From Planctomycetota bacterium (GTDB taxonomy: Bacteria > Planctomycetota > Planctomycetia > Gemmatales > Gemmataceae): DNA of 35,036 nucleotides. The translations under genes were made by a program, and so were the position numbers. The stretch spans positions 1 to 35,036 of the forward strand of contig VGZJ01000028.1 of the NCBI GenBank assembly GCA_016872595.1. The letters are read 5' to 3'. This document shows positions 16,243 to 24,659 of the stretch, in pieces; positions within the stretch are counted from its first letter, which is position 1, and each line of letters begins with the position of its first letter. The notes below the pieces were generated by a model. That model was not told where the DNA came from and did no database searches. It was given only the letters and a program-made list of their open reading frames with translations.

Positions 16243-17113
16243 CCCCACAGGGCCAGCACTCTCGTCGGGCCGCCGGAGGCGGTGGCGACCTTCGGCGCGC
16301 CCACGAACACCGTCGCGCCGCTGGGCGGCACTTTGCCGAGGTTCGCCACGCACTCCACCGCCCACTTGCCCGCGCCCAGCCACACCTTGTGAACCGCGAA
16401 GTCGGTCGCCGCGCCGGTGTCAATGGACAGCGTGTCGACCAGTAGCCCGGCCACGTCGCGCTCGATCGCGAGGAACTCGGCCGCGGGCTTCGAGAACCCG
16501 GGGAAGTGCAGTTTGTTCGCGCCGTCCGTGCCCAAGAAGGCCTTGGCGTCGCCGGCCCGCGCGTCCCACCCGCTGTTGAGGCACACGGCGCAGCCCTTCG
16601 GCAGTCGGCCGTGGGCCTTCTCCCACGCCTTCAGGTCGTCAATGCTCACCGCGGCGTCGGTGTCCCGCTTCACGCGCTCGCGGATGTCGATGACCGCGGC
16701 CGGGGCGACGAACGACGCCGGGTCGATCTTCTCCGCGGTCACGCCCGGCGAGCAGTGGGCGGGCGCGTCGAGGTGCGTGCCGTGGTGCTCGCCACGTCCC
16801 AGCGGTTCGAGTAGAACCCGTTCTTGGCGAACGTGCCCTTGTTGGTGATCTTGATCGGCTCGTTGCCGGGCCAGATGGGGAACGCGGGCGAGAGCGTGTG
16901 CGTCAGGTCGAGAATGTTGTCGGCGCTGATGGTGCGCTTGCGGCCCGGCACGCCGGGGGGCGGGTTCGCGTCCATCGGTTCGTCGGCCGTGGCGCTCGCC
17001 CCGGTGCTACACGACACGCACGCGATGCCGGCCGCGACGCCCGCGGCGAAGTGGAGCGCGTCGCGCCGGCTCATCCCGGCAAGGGCCGCGGCAATAACCG
17101 AAGGGGCACACAT
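16239..17113 (-). pseudogene. Cyclase/kynurenine formamidase-like protein, frameshifted
   Basis: Two overlapping minus-strand frames join into one protein of about 290 residues of the cyclase family (PF04199). The first (17113-16739) begins MCAPSVIAAALAGMSRRDALHF, a Tat-type signal with SRRDAL, and carries ILDLTHTLSPAFPIWPGNEP. Just after GFYSNRWDV it slips out of frame. The other frame resumes with EHHGTHLDAPAHC, the metal-binding HxGTHxDxPxH motif, and runs to the stop at 16239 (AGLLVDTLSIDTG, PSGATVFVGAPKV). One missing G in GTGGC (expected GTGGGC, around 16783-16788) restores the whole. GGAG lies upstream of the 17113 ATG. The gene is either recently inactivated or mis-sequenced; sequence on both sides is intact. 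If functional it would be an exported metal-dependent amide or lactone hydrolase. Confidence 0.82.
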
Positions 17114-17252
17114 GGGAAGGCTCCGGGGGAAGCGGTGCGCCGATGCTACCCGCGCGCCGCCGGCGCTTCAACCGCGCGGCGCACAGTTCGCCTTTTCCCG
17201 GACCGCGCAGTTTGCTACAAGCACGCACCTCGCGCACTGGGGAAGGATTCCC

Positions 17253-18734
17253 GTGTACAAGCTGTTGCTCTGCGTTCGCTACCTGCAAACCCGTTACCTC
17301 GCGCTCATTTGCATCGTGAGCGTGATGCTCGGCGTTGCCACACTGATCGTCGTGAACGCGGTCATGAGCGGCTTTTCCACCAAGCTGAAGGACCGGCTCC
17401 ACGGGGTGCTCTCGGACATCATCGTTCACAGCGACCGCACGGACGGCATCGAGGTGCTGGACGACAACCCGGACCCGCACAAGCGCCGCCCGCTGACGCC
17501 GGAACAGACTGTCGCGAAGATCATGGCCAGCCCCGCGGGCGACATGATCGAGGCCATCTCGCCCACCATCGACACGTTCGCGATCCTCCAGTTCCGTTAC
17601 CGCGGCACCGTCATCGCAAAGCCGGTGCAGGTCATCGGCATCGACCCGGCCAGCCGCGCGCGTGTCGGGGGGTTCAAAGAATTCCTCGTGCGCCAGCGCG
17701 ACCTGCCGGGCGCGCCGACCTTCGACCTCACGCCCGAAGCGCGCCAGCGCCACACGGACAACGTGAAGCAGTACACGCTGCGCGAGGGCGCGAACGTGCC
17801 CGCGCCGAAGTTGGGGCCGCTCGTCAAAGACCCGAACGCGATCCCGGAGCCGGACGAGAACGCTATGACCGGCGGCATCGAGAAGCCGCAACTGCACGGC
17901 ATCATTCTGGGCTTCGCGCTCGCGCACTACCGCTTCGATCAGGACGGCGTAACGGTCGAAGAGGCTATGCTGAAGCCCGGCGACAACGTCCGCATCACGA
18001 CGGCCGGCGGCGAGGAACTGAAACCGGTGTTCGGCGACTTCCTCGTCACCGACTACCTGAAAACCGAGATGAGCGAGTACGACCGGAACTTCGTGTACGT
18101 CCCGCTCGACCAGTTGCAGCGCATCCGCGGGATGCTCGGGCGCGCGACCTCGTTCCAGATCAAGCTGAAGCACTACGACCGCGACAAGGTGGCCGTGAGC
18201 CGCGAACTGGCGAAAATCTTCGACTCGCCCGACGTCCACATCGCGACGTGGGAGCAGCACCAAGGGCCGCTACTGGCCGCAATCGACGTCGAGCGCGCGA
18301 TCCTCAACCTGCTGCTGTTCATGATCGTCGGCGTGGCCGGGTTCAGCATCCTCGCCATCTTCTCGATGATCGTGAGCGAGAAGTTCCGCGACATCGGCAT
18401 CATGAAGTCGCTGGGCGCGTCGAACTGGGGCGTGATGAGCATCTTCCTCGGCTACGGCCTGCTGCTGGGCACCGTGGGGTGCGTCGCGGGCACGGGGCTG
18501 GGGCTGTGGATCACGGCGAACATCAACGAGATCGAGATGTTCCTCTCGAAGCAAACCGGGGTCGCGGTGTTCCCGCGCGACGTGTACTACTTCAAGGAAA
18601 TCCCGACGAACGTGGAGCCGCTGCGCGTGGCCGCGGTGAACGCGGGCGCGGTGCTGATCGCCGCCGCGTTCAGCCTACTGCCGGCTTGGCGCGCCGCCCG
18701 CCTGCACCCGGTGCGCGCCCTGCGCTTCGAGTAG
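17253..18734 (+). CDS. LolC/LolE-family ABC transporter permease
   Basis: This is a 493-residue inner-membrane permease of the MacB/FtsX superfamily. The start is GTG at 17253, preceded by GGGGAAGG; the open frame upstream is antisense to the cyclase. TM1 (ALICIVSVMLGVATLIVVNA, about 20-42) is followed by a large periplasmic domain (about 45-345), then three TMs: LLLFMIVGVAGFSILAIFSM, the YGLLLGTVGCVAGTGLGLWI region and a final AAVNAGAVLIAAAFSLLPAW, ending in RLHPVRALRFE. This topology and VMSGF after TM1 match LolC/LolE, which extract lipoproteins from the inner membrane. The cytoplasmic EKFRDIGIMKSLGAS coupling segment is present. The next gene, 29 nt on, is the matching ATPase. Only one permease is present, so a homodimer or a second gene elsewhere is implied. 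Confidence 0.87.
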   Translation: MYKLLLCVRYLQTRYLALICIVSVMLGVATLIVVNAVMSGFSTKLKDRLHGVLSDIIVHSDRTDGIEVLDDNPDPHKRRPLTPEQTVAKIMASPAGDMIEAISPTIDTFAILQFRYRGTVIAKPVQVIGIDPASRARVGGFKEFLVRQRDLPGAPTFDLTPEARQRHTDNVKQYTLREGANVPAPKLGPLVKDPNAIPEPDENAMTGGIEKPQLHGIILGFALAHYRFDQDGVTVEEAMLKPGDNVRITTAGGEELKPVFGDFLVTDYLKTEMSEYDRNFVYVPLDQLQRIRGMLGRATSFQIKLKHYDRDKVAVSRELAKIFDSPDVHIATWEQHQGPLLAAIDVERAILNLLLFMIVGVAGFSILAIFSMIVSEKFRDIGIMKSLGASNWGVMSIFLGYGLLLGTVGCVAGTGLGLWITANINEIEMFLSKQTGVAVFPRDVYYFKEIPTNVEPLRVAAVNAGAVLIAAAFSLLPAWRAARLHPVRALRFE

Positions 18735-18763
18735 GGCTTGTTACCGTTCGCTGAAAGGCCACC

Positions 18764-19510
18764 ATGCTGACCGCCAAGAACCTGTGCAAGTTCTACCGCC
18801 GGCACGCGGTCGAAGTGCGCGTGCTGAACGGGCTAAACCTCGAAGTGCGCACCGGCGAGTTCCTGAGCATCGTCGGCGCGTCCGGGTCCGGCAAGAGTAC
18901 GCTGCTGCACCTGCTCGGCACCCTCGATGCGCCCGACGCCGGCGAGGTGCGCCTCGACGGGGCGCGCATCGACAACCTGCCGGGCCGCGCCCGCGACGCG
19001 CTCCGCAACCGCACCTTCGGGTACATCTTCCAGTTCTACCACCTGCTCCCCGAACTCTCGCTGCTCGACAACGTGCTGATGCCCGCGTACATCGGGCACA
19101 GTGTGTTGAGTTGGTGGCAGACCCGCGCGCAGTGGCGGCGGCGCGCCACCGACCTCGTCGCGAAGGTCGGGCTGTCGCACCGCATCAAGCACCGCCCGCG
19201 CGAGTTGTCCGGCGGCGAGATGCAGCGCACTGCGATTGCCCGCGCGCTGCTGATGAACCCGCGCATTTTGCTCGCGGACGAGCCGACCGGGAACCTCGAC
19301 GCCGCGGCCGGCAGCGAGATCGTGCGCCTGCTCCGCGAGATCAACCGTGAGGAGCGCGTCACCATCGTGATGGTCACGCACAACCTCGATATCGTCGCCG
19401 CGACAGACCGCGTCGTGCGAATGGTGAACGGCGTCGTCACCGAGGACACCAGCGCCGGCGAGAAGCCGTGGCAGCCCCCCTTTCCGCAACCGCGGTTAGC
19501 CGCAGTGTAA
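18764..19510 (+). CDS. lolD: ABC transporter ATP-binding protein, LolD-like
   Basis: This is a 248-residue ATPase subunit of the LolCDE/MacB type. It carries Walker A GASGSGKST (38-46), the signature LSGGEMQRTAIARAL (from 148), Walker B ILLADEPTGNLD and the switch VTHN. The LSGGEMQR and GNLD forms are typical of the LolD/MacB/FtsE group. It lies 29 nt after the permease, so they form a two-gene operon powering release of lipoproteins or another envelope substrate. A short insertion with WWQTRAQWRRR precedes the signature region. The C-terminus is slightly extended and proline-rich. Confidence 0.88.
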   Translation: MLTAKNLCKFYRRHAVEVRVLNGLNLEVRTGEFLSIVGASGSGKSTLLHLLGTLDAPDAGEVRLDGARIDNLPGRARDALRNRTFGYIFQFYHLLPELSLLDNVLMPAYIGHSVLSWWQTRAQWRRRATDLVAKVGLSHRIKHRPRELSGGEMQRTAIARALLMNPRILLADEPTGNLDAAAGSEIVRLLREINREERVTIVMVTHNLDIVAATDRVVRMVNGVVTEDTSAGEKPWQPPFPQPRLAAV

Positions 19511-19515
19511 TTCCC

Positions 19516-19610
19516 GATTGCAGATTTATGATTGAAGATTGAAAGACACCGCGCCCCGCGAGCGCGGCCGGCTATTCTGTCTTGAAATCGTCAATCATAA
19601 AGCTGCAATC
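19516..19610. repeat. 32-nt inverted repeat abutting a start codon
   Basis: Arms 19516-19547 and 19579-19610 match at 28 of 32 positions (GATTGCAG...TTTATGATTGA core) with a 31-nt GC-rich loop. It is AT-rich, unlike its surroundings. The right arm ends four nt before the ATG at 19615, so the folded RNA would bury the ribosome-binding region. Confidence 0.82.
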
Positions 19611-19614
19611 ACCA

Positions 19615-20424
19615 ATGTCCCAAGTCTGGCTCAACGGCACCCTGACCGACAAGCTCGACGCGCGCGTGAACCCGTTCGATCACGGGTTCCTGTTCGGCGA
19701 CGGCGTGTGGGAACACCTGCGCCTCTTCAACGGCGCGCCGTACGGCGCGGCCCACCATTACAAGGTTCTCCGCGCCGCGGGCGACGCGCTCGCCATTGAC
19801 ATCCCGCTGTCACTCGACGAGTTCGTTGCCGCGATCCGCGCGACCGCGGCGGCGAACGCGCGCGCCGAGGGCTACGTGCGCGTGATCGTGACTCGCGGGC
19901 CGGGGACCATCGGCCCCGACCCGCGGAAGTGCGAACCGCAGGTCGTCATCACCGCGGAAGAGTACCGGCCGTTCCCCGACGAGTTGTACAGCCACGGCCT
20001 CTACGCCGCCGTTGCGCCGCTCGCGCTCGACCCGGACAACCTCGCGCACCGCTACCGCACGCTCAACCAACTGCACGTCGTCCACGCGAAGCGGTTCGCG
20101 CTCCAAAACGGTTGCCTCGAAGCGCTCTTCCTGAACCGCGTCGGCCACATCGTCGGCGCTACGGAAGGAGCAGTGTTCGCGGTGAAGGACGGCGCGATCC
20201 GCGCGCCGAATGCCGCTTGCAGCTTCGCAATCGCTGCGATTGAGAGCGCGCTCACACTCGCGGACCTGCACGCTTCGGACGAAGTGTTCCTCGCCGGCAC
20301 CGCGTGCGGCGTCATCGGCCTCGTCCGCATCGACGGGCGCGACATTGGCCCCGGCAGCGAAGGCCCGGTCACACGCCGCGCCCGCGCGCTTTATCAGCAG
20401 CACACGCGCGGTGAACTGGCGTAG
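19615..20424 (+). CDS. Class IV aminotransferase homologue lacking the catalytic lysine
   Basis: This 269-residue protein has the PLP fold type IV of branched-chain/D-amino-acid aminotransferases and aminodeoxychorismate lyase. The start is at 19615 (MSQVWLNG). Fold features are present: NPFDHGFLFGDGVWEHLRLF (19-38), VRVIVTRG, ALFLNRVGHIVGATEGAVFA and E184. At the place of the PLP Schiff-base lysine (K in KSLN/KTLN of D-amino-acid aminotransferase) the sequence reads HRYRTLNQL, so R148 replaces Lys; the TEG-SN-F region is also shortened. Ordinary transamination should be impaired. It may be a pseudoenzyme or use PLP differently. It follows the Lol-type genes on the same strand but is separated by an inverted repeat and has no Shine-Dalgarno. 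Confidence 0.82.
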   Translation: MSQVWLNGTLTDKLDARVNPFDHGFLFGDGVWEHLRLFNGAPYGAAHHYKVLRAAGDALAIDIPLSLDEFVAAIRATAAANARAEGYVRVIVTRGPGTIGPDPRKCEPQVVITAEEYRPFPDELYSHGLYAAVAPLALDPDNLAHRYRTLNQLHVVHAKRFALQNGCLEALFLNRVGHIVGATEGAVFAVKDGAIRAPNAACSFAIAAIESALTLADLHASDEVFLAGTACGVIGLVRIDGRDIGPGSEGPVTRRARALYQQHTRGELA

Positions 20425-20427
20425 AAT
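20422..20427 (+). promoter_or_regulatory. Possible -10 box (TAGAAT) for the universal stress gene
   Basis: TAGAAT overlaps the stop codon of the upstream gene and lies 31 nt before the ATG at 20459. A similar GGCGTAGAAT string precedes the aldehyde dehydrogenase gene (24631-24636). No good -35 box at 16-18 nt is seen, so support is weak. Confidence 0.3.
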
Positions 20428-20458
20428 ACTCGTGTTCCCTTCGCTCGGAGGAACACCG

Positions 20459-20899
20459 ATGATCTCCATCACGCGCATCCTCGTACCCACCGACTTTAGC
20501 GCGTGCGCGCTGCCGGCCGTGCGGTACGGGGCCGAACTCGCGGACAAGTTGAGCGCGGAACTGATCCTGCTGCACGTCGTCCCGGACTCGGTGCTCGCTC
20601 TGCCCGACGCGGTGATGCCGAACCCCGCGCCGACCGCGGACCTCACCGCGCTGATCGACGCCGGCAAGCAGGCGCTGGCGAACCTGATCGCCGCGGAGAA
20701 GCTGACCGCGCGCGCCGAAGTGCGGATCGGCTCGCCCGCGGGCGAGATCGTAGCCGCGGCCGGCGACCTTCAGGCCGACCTCGTATGCATCGCCACCCAC
20801 GGTCGCGACGGTCTGGCCCGCGTGATCCTCGGCAGTGTGGCCGAACAGGTGGTACGCCACGCCCCTTGCCCCGTGCTAACCGTGCGGCCCAAGTGCTAG
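20459..20899 (+). CDS. Universal stress protein (UspA family)
   Basis: This is a 146-residue single-domain Usp. The ATG at 20459 has GGAGGA seven nt upstream. It starts ITRILVPTDFSACALPAVRY, with a beta1 strand and D for nucleotide contact. The ATP-binding signature THGRDGLARVILGSVAEQVV is complete (GxxG...GS), so it probably belongs to the nucleotide-binding subgroup, and it ends HAPCPVLTVRP. Cytoplasmic; role in stress tolerance inferred from the family only. It is placed between the aminotransferase homologue and the PQQ propeller, with no clear functional link. Confidence 0.93.
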   Translation: MISITRILVPTDFSACALPAVRYGAELADKLSAELILLHVVPDSVLALPDAVMPNPAPTADLTALIDAGKQALANLIAAEKLTARAEVRIGSPAGEIVAAAGDLQADLVCIATHGRDGLARVILGSVAEQVVRHAPCPVLTVRPKC

Positions 20900-20932
20900 T
20901 GCGAAGCCGCGAGCGGCTCGGAAAGAGGCAAC

Positions 20933-22201
20933 ATGCGTATTGCTCTGCTCATCACACTCACACTCACGCCCACACTCCGCGGCGCGGACTGGCCGCACTG
21001 GCGCGGGCCGAACCGCACCGGCGTCACCGACGAAGCTTCTGGTTGGGACGGCACCTCGTGGCTCGCGGACAAACCCGCGTGGACCGCGCGCGTCGGCGAG
21101 GGCGCGAGTAGCCCGGTTGTGGTGGGCGAACGCGTCTTTTTCCTCGGCTACTCGGACGGCAAGGACACGCTGTTGTGTCTGAGCGCGATAGACGGCAAGC
21201 AACTCTGGGCGCAGAGCTACAAGTGCCCGCGCTACGGCCGCCACCGCGCCGGCGACGAAGGGCTGTATTCGGGGCCGTCGTCCACACCGGAGTACGAACC
21301 CGCGACCGGCTTCCTCTACACGCTCAGCACCGACGGCGACCTCATCTGCTGGGACACGAACGCCGACGGCAAGCGGCTTTGGAGCAAGAATCTTTACGAC
21401 GACTACAAGGCCGCGCGCCGGCCGAAGCTCACGCCGGCCCCCCAGCGCGACTACGGCTACACGTCGTCCCCGCTCGTCCACAAGGATTGGCTGTTGGTCG
21501 AAGTCGGCAGCACGTCAAGCGGGAGCGTGATCGCCTTCGACAAGAAGACCGGGAAGGAAGTGTGGGCGTCCGAACTGAAGGACGAAGCCGGGCACACCGG
21601 CGGCATGTCGCCGATGACGGTCGAAGGAGTGCCGTGCGTCGCGGTGCTCACGCAGCGCAACCTCGCGGTGATCCGGCTCGACGCCGGCAACACCGGCAAG
21701 ACGGTCGCCTCGTTCCCGTGGGTGACGGACTTCGCCAACACCATCGCCGGCCCCGCGGTCCACAGCGACAGCGTGGTGATCGCGGCCGACTACAACCACC
21801 GCGCGATGGTCCGCGTGCGCTTCACCTTGAAAGAAGCAACGGAAGTGTGGCGCGCGAAGTTCGCGTCGAAGGTCTGCACGCCGGTGATCCACGACGGGTG
21901 CGTGTACGTCGCGTGGCAGCGCGTCCGCTGCATCGACTTCGCCACCGGCAAGCTGAAATGGGAGGGCGGCGCAGTGGGCGACCCCGGCTCGTGCGTAGTC
22001 ACGAGCGACGGCCGGCTCGTGGTGTACGGCCTGAGCGGGAAGCTCGCGCTGATCGAGGGCGCGAAGCAGTCGCCCGGTGCGTACAAGGAACTCGCCGTAA
22101 AGGACAAGCTGTTCAAAACGCAGGCGTGGCCGCACGTCGCGCTCGCCGCCGGCCGCTACTACTGCCGCGACCGCGAGGGGAACGTGATGGTGTTCAAGTA
22201 G
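20933..22201 (+). CDS. Secreted PQQ-like beta-propeller protein
   Basis: This 422-residue exported protein has a signal peptide (MRIALLITLTLTPTLRGA), followed by DWPHWRGPNRTGVT, the N-terminal signature of planctomycete outer-membrane/PQQ-like propellers. Repeats of about 45 residues carry blade motifs such as LLCLSAIDGKQLWAQS, IAFDKKTGKEVWASEL, CIDFATGKLKWEGG (A-x-D-x-x-T-G-K-x-x-W). The fold is a seven- or eight-bladed propeller; true PQQ binding is not implied because no dehydrogenase motifs are seen. It probably acts in the periplasm. It ends at 22201 (TAG), where an inverted repeat begins. Confidence 0.9.
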   Translation: MRIALLITLTLTPTLRGADWPHWRGPNRTGVTDEASGWDGTSWLADKPAWTARVGEGASSPVVVGERVFFLGYSDGKDTLLCLSAIDGKQLWAQSYKCPRYGRHRAGDEGLYSGPSSTPEYEPATGFLYTLSTDGDLICWDTNADGKRLWSKNLYDDYKAARRPKLTPAPQRDYGYTSSPLVHKDWLLVEVGSTSSGSVIAFDKKTGKEVWASELKDEAGHTGGMSPMTVEGVPCVAVLTQRNLAVIRLDAGNTGKTVASFPWVTDFANTIAGPAVHSDSVVIAADYNHRAMVRVRFTLKEATEVWRAKFASKVCTPVIHDGCVYVAWQRVRCIDFATGKLKWEGGAVGDPGSCVVTSDGRLVVYGLSGKLALIEGAKQSPGAYKELAVKDKLFKTQAWPHVALAAGRYYCRDREGNVMVFK

Positions 22202-22274
22202 GGTGGGACAAGGCTCTGCGCCGTCCCACCATCGCGCCGGAAGAAGGTGGGACGGCGCAAAGCCTTGTCTCACC
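22202..22274. repeat. 29-nt inverted repeat filling a convergent gene junction
   Basis: Arms 22202-22230 and 22246-22274 match at 27 of 29 positions with a 15-nt loop. Each arm alone is a hairpin: GGTGGGAC pairs with GTCCCACC within the left arm. The pair exactly fills the gap between the stop codons of the propeller gene (22201) and ygfZ (22275). REPIN-like, and a candidate bidirectional terminator. Confidence 0.87.
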
Positions 22275-23243
22275 TTACATCGCCGCCACTTCCGCCACCG
22301 CGCCGGCGGCGTCCACCTTTGTGCCGGGTTCGTGGTGCTTCCACTTCAGGTACGCGAGCGCGATCGGGCCGAAGCGCGGCGAGTGACAGCTCGATGTCAC
22401 AACGCCCACCTCCGCGCCGTCGCGGAGCAGCTTCGTGCCGGGCGCGGGCGGGTCGCCCTGCACGGTCAGGCGCGCGAACACGCGGTTGACGTGCCCGGCC
22501 CGATCGCGGGCCATCACGATTGGCTCTTGCCCCAAATAGCAGCCCTTCGAGTAACTCACCGCGCGCGCTGCGAACCCCACTTCCATCACGAAGCGGTTGT
22601 CGTCGATGTCCTTCCCGAACACAGGCGTTCCGGCCTCGATGCGCAGAATCTCGAAGGCGTCCGCGCCGCCCGGCACCGCGCCCGCGGCGGTCAGCATCCG
22701 GCGCCCGCCGTCGGCCACATCGGAGCGGCACACGAGGTCGAAGCCCGGCACGCCGAGCTGGTCGCGCCGCCGGATGCTGCACGTCGCATCGCGCCCGAAG
22801 GTGCGCTCCATGTGCGCGAACGGCGGCAGGTCCGGCACCGCCGCGCCGAGTGCCGCGGTCAGCACATCGGCGGCATTCGGCCCGGCCAAGTGCAGCTGCG
22901 CGAAGTCCGCCGTGCGGTCGGCGATTTCGACCTGTTCCGAGATGATGTAGCGGTCGAGGTACTGAACCAGTTCCGTGTTGCGGCCCGGCGTCGTCTCGAC
23001 CCACATCGCGTGGCGCTTGTCGCCGAGGAGGACGTGGTAGACCCACGTCTGGAACTTCACCTTCGCGCGGCTGTCGCAGAAGTACGCCTCGCACCCGCCG
23101 CCGAGCGGGAGGTTCTTGGTGTCGTTCGTGCTCATGTTGCCGAGGAACATCGGAGCGTCCGACCCGGTCAGCACCAGCTTCGCCGCGCCGGACGTATCGA
23201 ACAGCGCCGCGGTCGTAGTAGCGGCGGCGTAATCGGGAGTCAT
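22275..23243 (-). CDS. ygfZ: Folate-binding protein YgfZ (Fe-S cluster maintenance)
   Basis: This 322-residue member of the GcvT/YgfZ family carries the diagnostic YgfZ motif KGCYLGQE at residues 233-240. YgfZ binds tetrahydrofolate and assists Fe-S enzymes such as MiaB. It starts MTPDYAAATTTAALFDTSGA, with the FDxSG-like folate-binding N-terminus and LTGSDAPMFLGNMSTND, and LQLHLAGPNAADVL-type GcvT segments follow. Length is near the usual 320-330 aa. It lies downstream of the LarA-like gene on the same strand, separated by an ACAGGAT-type inverted repeat. Confidence 0.88.
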   Translation of the reverse strand: MTPDYAAATTTAALFDTSGAAKLVLTGSDAPMFLGNMSTNDTKNLPLGGGCEAYFCDSRAKVKFQTWVYHVLLGDKRHAMWVETTPGRNTELVQYLDRYIISEQVEIADRTADFAQLHLAGPNAADVLTAALGAAVPDLPPFAHMERTFGRDATCSIRRRDQLGVPGFDLVCRSDVADGGRRMLTAAGAVPGGADAFEILRIEAGTPVFGKDIDDNRFVMEVGFAARAVSYSKGCYLGQEPIVMARDRAGHVNRVFARLTVQGDPPAPGTKLLRDGAEVGVVTSSCHSPRFGPIALAYLKWKHHEPGTKVDAAGAVAEVAAM

Positions 23244-23268
23244 GTCGTGGCCTCAGTCAAGCAGATGA

Positions 23269-23357
23269 GTTTCGACTGGATTACAGGATGAAACACGATG
23301 AGGAGACCACAGCCCCATTCTTCATCCTGTCTGATCCTGTGATCCTGTCAAACCTCT
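23269..23357. repeat. ACAGGAT-type imperfect inverted repeat
   Basis: Left segment 23269-23306 and right segment about 23320-23357 are imperfect inverted copies with one indel, built from tandem ACAGGAT/ATCCTGT units. A second member of the same family lies at 27681-27773. The element sits upstream of ygfZ and downstream of the LarA-like gene. Confidence 0.72.
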
Positions 23358-23369
23358 TCTGCACTGGTG

Positions 23370-24575
23370 TTAGTTGTTCGGCTCGACGGCGACGCGGGCC
23401 TTGTGCGCGTCGGGGATGACGATCACGCTCGCGGCGGAGTCGATCAGGCGCTGCGCTTCGGACGGCGTGCGGATCGGCGTGGTGAACAGTTCCTCGGCCA
23501 CGTCGCCCGGGTAGCCGCTGGCGAGGAACACGCTGACCTTTCCGGTCGCGAAGCACCACTGCTTGCAGTCAGCCCAGTCCGCAGGCTTCTCGTATGCCAG
23601 CCGCGAGTTCGGCGCTTTCGGCTCGTCCATCTGGCGCACCCACTCGACCGCTTCGCCGAGGGTCGGGGCCGCGTCGGTCAGCAGCGCGACGCGCCCACCG
23701 GGCACCGCGGCGCGGGCGGCGTTGGCCGCGGCGCGCGCGAGGTCGGTGAAGGTGATCCGCTCGCGCGCCCCGCTGACCGCGGCGACCACGACCTCCGCGC
23801 GCTCGCCAGCGACGCACTTCCAGCGCGCGTTCTGGGCGTCGCGCCCGGTGTCGCTGCTGTCCACCATCCCCACGACCACCTGTTGAATGGTGTCGCCCGC
23901 GCCTTCGATGGCTTGGACGAAGAACGGTGTGCCGAGCAGCCACGCGACTTCGCGCGCCTCCTCGCGCCCGCCCCACGGTGCTTCGCGCGTGTACGGCCCG
24001 GCGTGCGCGGCCCGCGTTTCGGCGTTCGACAGTTCGGGGAACAGCGCGACCTCGGCCCCGCCGTAGAAGCGGGCAAGGTCGTACCGCCGGCCGGTTAGGG
24101 CGATCATGAAGTCCGCTTCGACGAGCGAGCGGTTCATGTACACGCGCCGACCGCCTTGCGTGGTCGCGAGGTAGGCGTGTTTCTTGGCGTCGGCCGGGTC
24201 GTGCGTCTCGGCGGTCACGTCCGCGAACTCGTCGGGCAGTTCGTCGATCCACGTTTGCGGCACGCCCGGCGGCGAGATGATCGTGACCGCGGCCGGGGCG
24301 ACGCCGGCGGACCCGATGTGACGCAGCACTTCGGCCAGCATCGGCGCGAGGTGCGGCAACCGCGGATCGATGACGACGGCCACGTGATCATCGGGCGTGA
24401 GGGCCCGGCGCAGGCCTTGCCCCTCGAACTGCGATTCGAGCGCGGCGCGCACGAGCTGGTCCGGCGGCGCGGCGGGCGGTGCGAACGGCTCCCGCGCCAG
24501 CGGGCGCAGCCGCCCGTTGGGAACGGTCAGCGCCCACGGTTCGGAACCGACGACGAGTTGAACGGGTTCGGCCAT
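23370..24575 (-). CDS. LarA/lactate racemase-like (DUF2088) protein
   Basis: This 401-residue protein starts at 24575 (MAEPVQLVVG), chosen because GGGAG precedes it and an ATG at 24599 overlaps a TATAAT box. Family features: a LarA-type N-terminal domain with ALTPDDHVAVVIDPRLPHLA and MLAEVLRHIGSAGV, the HAYLATTQGGRRVYMNRSLVEADFMI region, and a C-terminal part with AVSGARERITFTDLARA. Lactate racemase proper carries a nickel-pincer cofactor on a lysine; here HDPADAKKHAYL offers lysines in about that region, but the DxTR motif is only partly kept (IDPR). The substrate is unknown. Nickel-pincer synthesis genes (larB/C/E) are not in the window. Confidence 0.78.
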   Translation of the reverse strand: MAEPVQLVVGSEPWALTVPNGRLRPLAREPFAPPAAPPDQLVRAALESQFEGQGLRRALTPDDHVAVVIDPRLPHLAPMLAEVLRHIGSAGVAPAAVTIISPPGVPQTWIDELPDEFADVTAETHDPADAKKHAYLATTQGGRRVYMNRSLVEADFMIALTGRRYDLARFYGGAEVALFPELSNAETRAAHAGPYTREAPWGGREEAREVAWLLGTPFFVQAIEGAGDTIQQVVVGMVDSSDTGRDAQNARWKCVAGERAEVVVAAVSGARERITFTDLARAAANAARAAVPGGRVALLTDAAPTLGEAVEWVRQMDEPKAPNSRLAYEKPADWADCKQWCFATGKVSVFLASGYPGDVAEELFTTPIRTPSEAQRLIDSAASVIVIPDAHKARVAVEPNN

Positions 24576-24597
24576 AACGCTCCCTGTGTCATGGGGC

Positions 24598-24636
24598 ATT
24601 ATACGCTTCGTGCGTGTTGACGAACGGGCGTAGAAT
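24598..24636. promoter_or_regulatory. Divergent promoter region between LarA-like and aldehyde dehydrogenase genes
   Basis: On the minus strand a consensus TATAAT lies at 24603-24598, which would start transcription near 24590, about 15 nt before the ATG at 24575; its -35 is weak (TTCGTC-like). On the plus strand TAGAAT at 24631-24636 lies 24 nt before the ATG at 24660 without a good -35. The two genes share an 84-nt spacer. Confidence 0.45.
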
Positions 24637-24659
24637 GCAGTGGCTCATCGGAGTGACAC

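Noticed and set aside
24576-24599. Start of the LarA-like protein at 24599
   Set aside because: This ATG overlaps the TATAAT box and lacks a ribosome-binding site; 24575 has GGGAG upstream.
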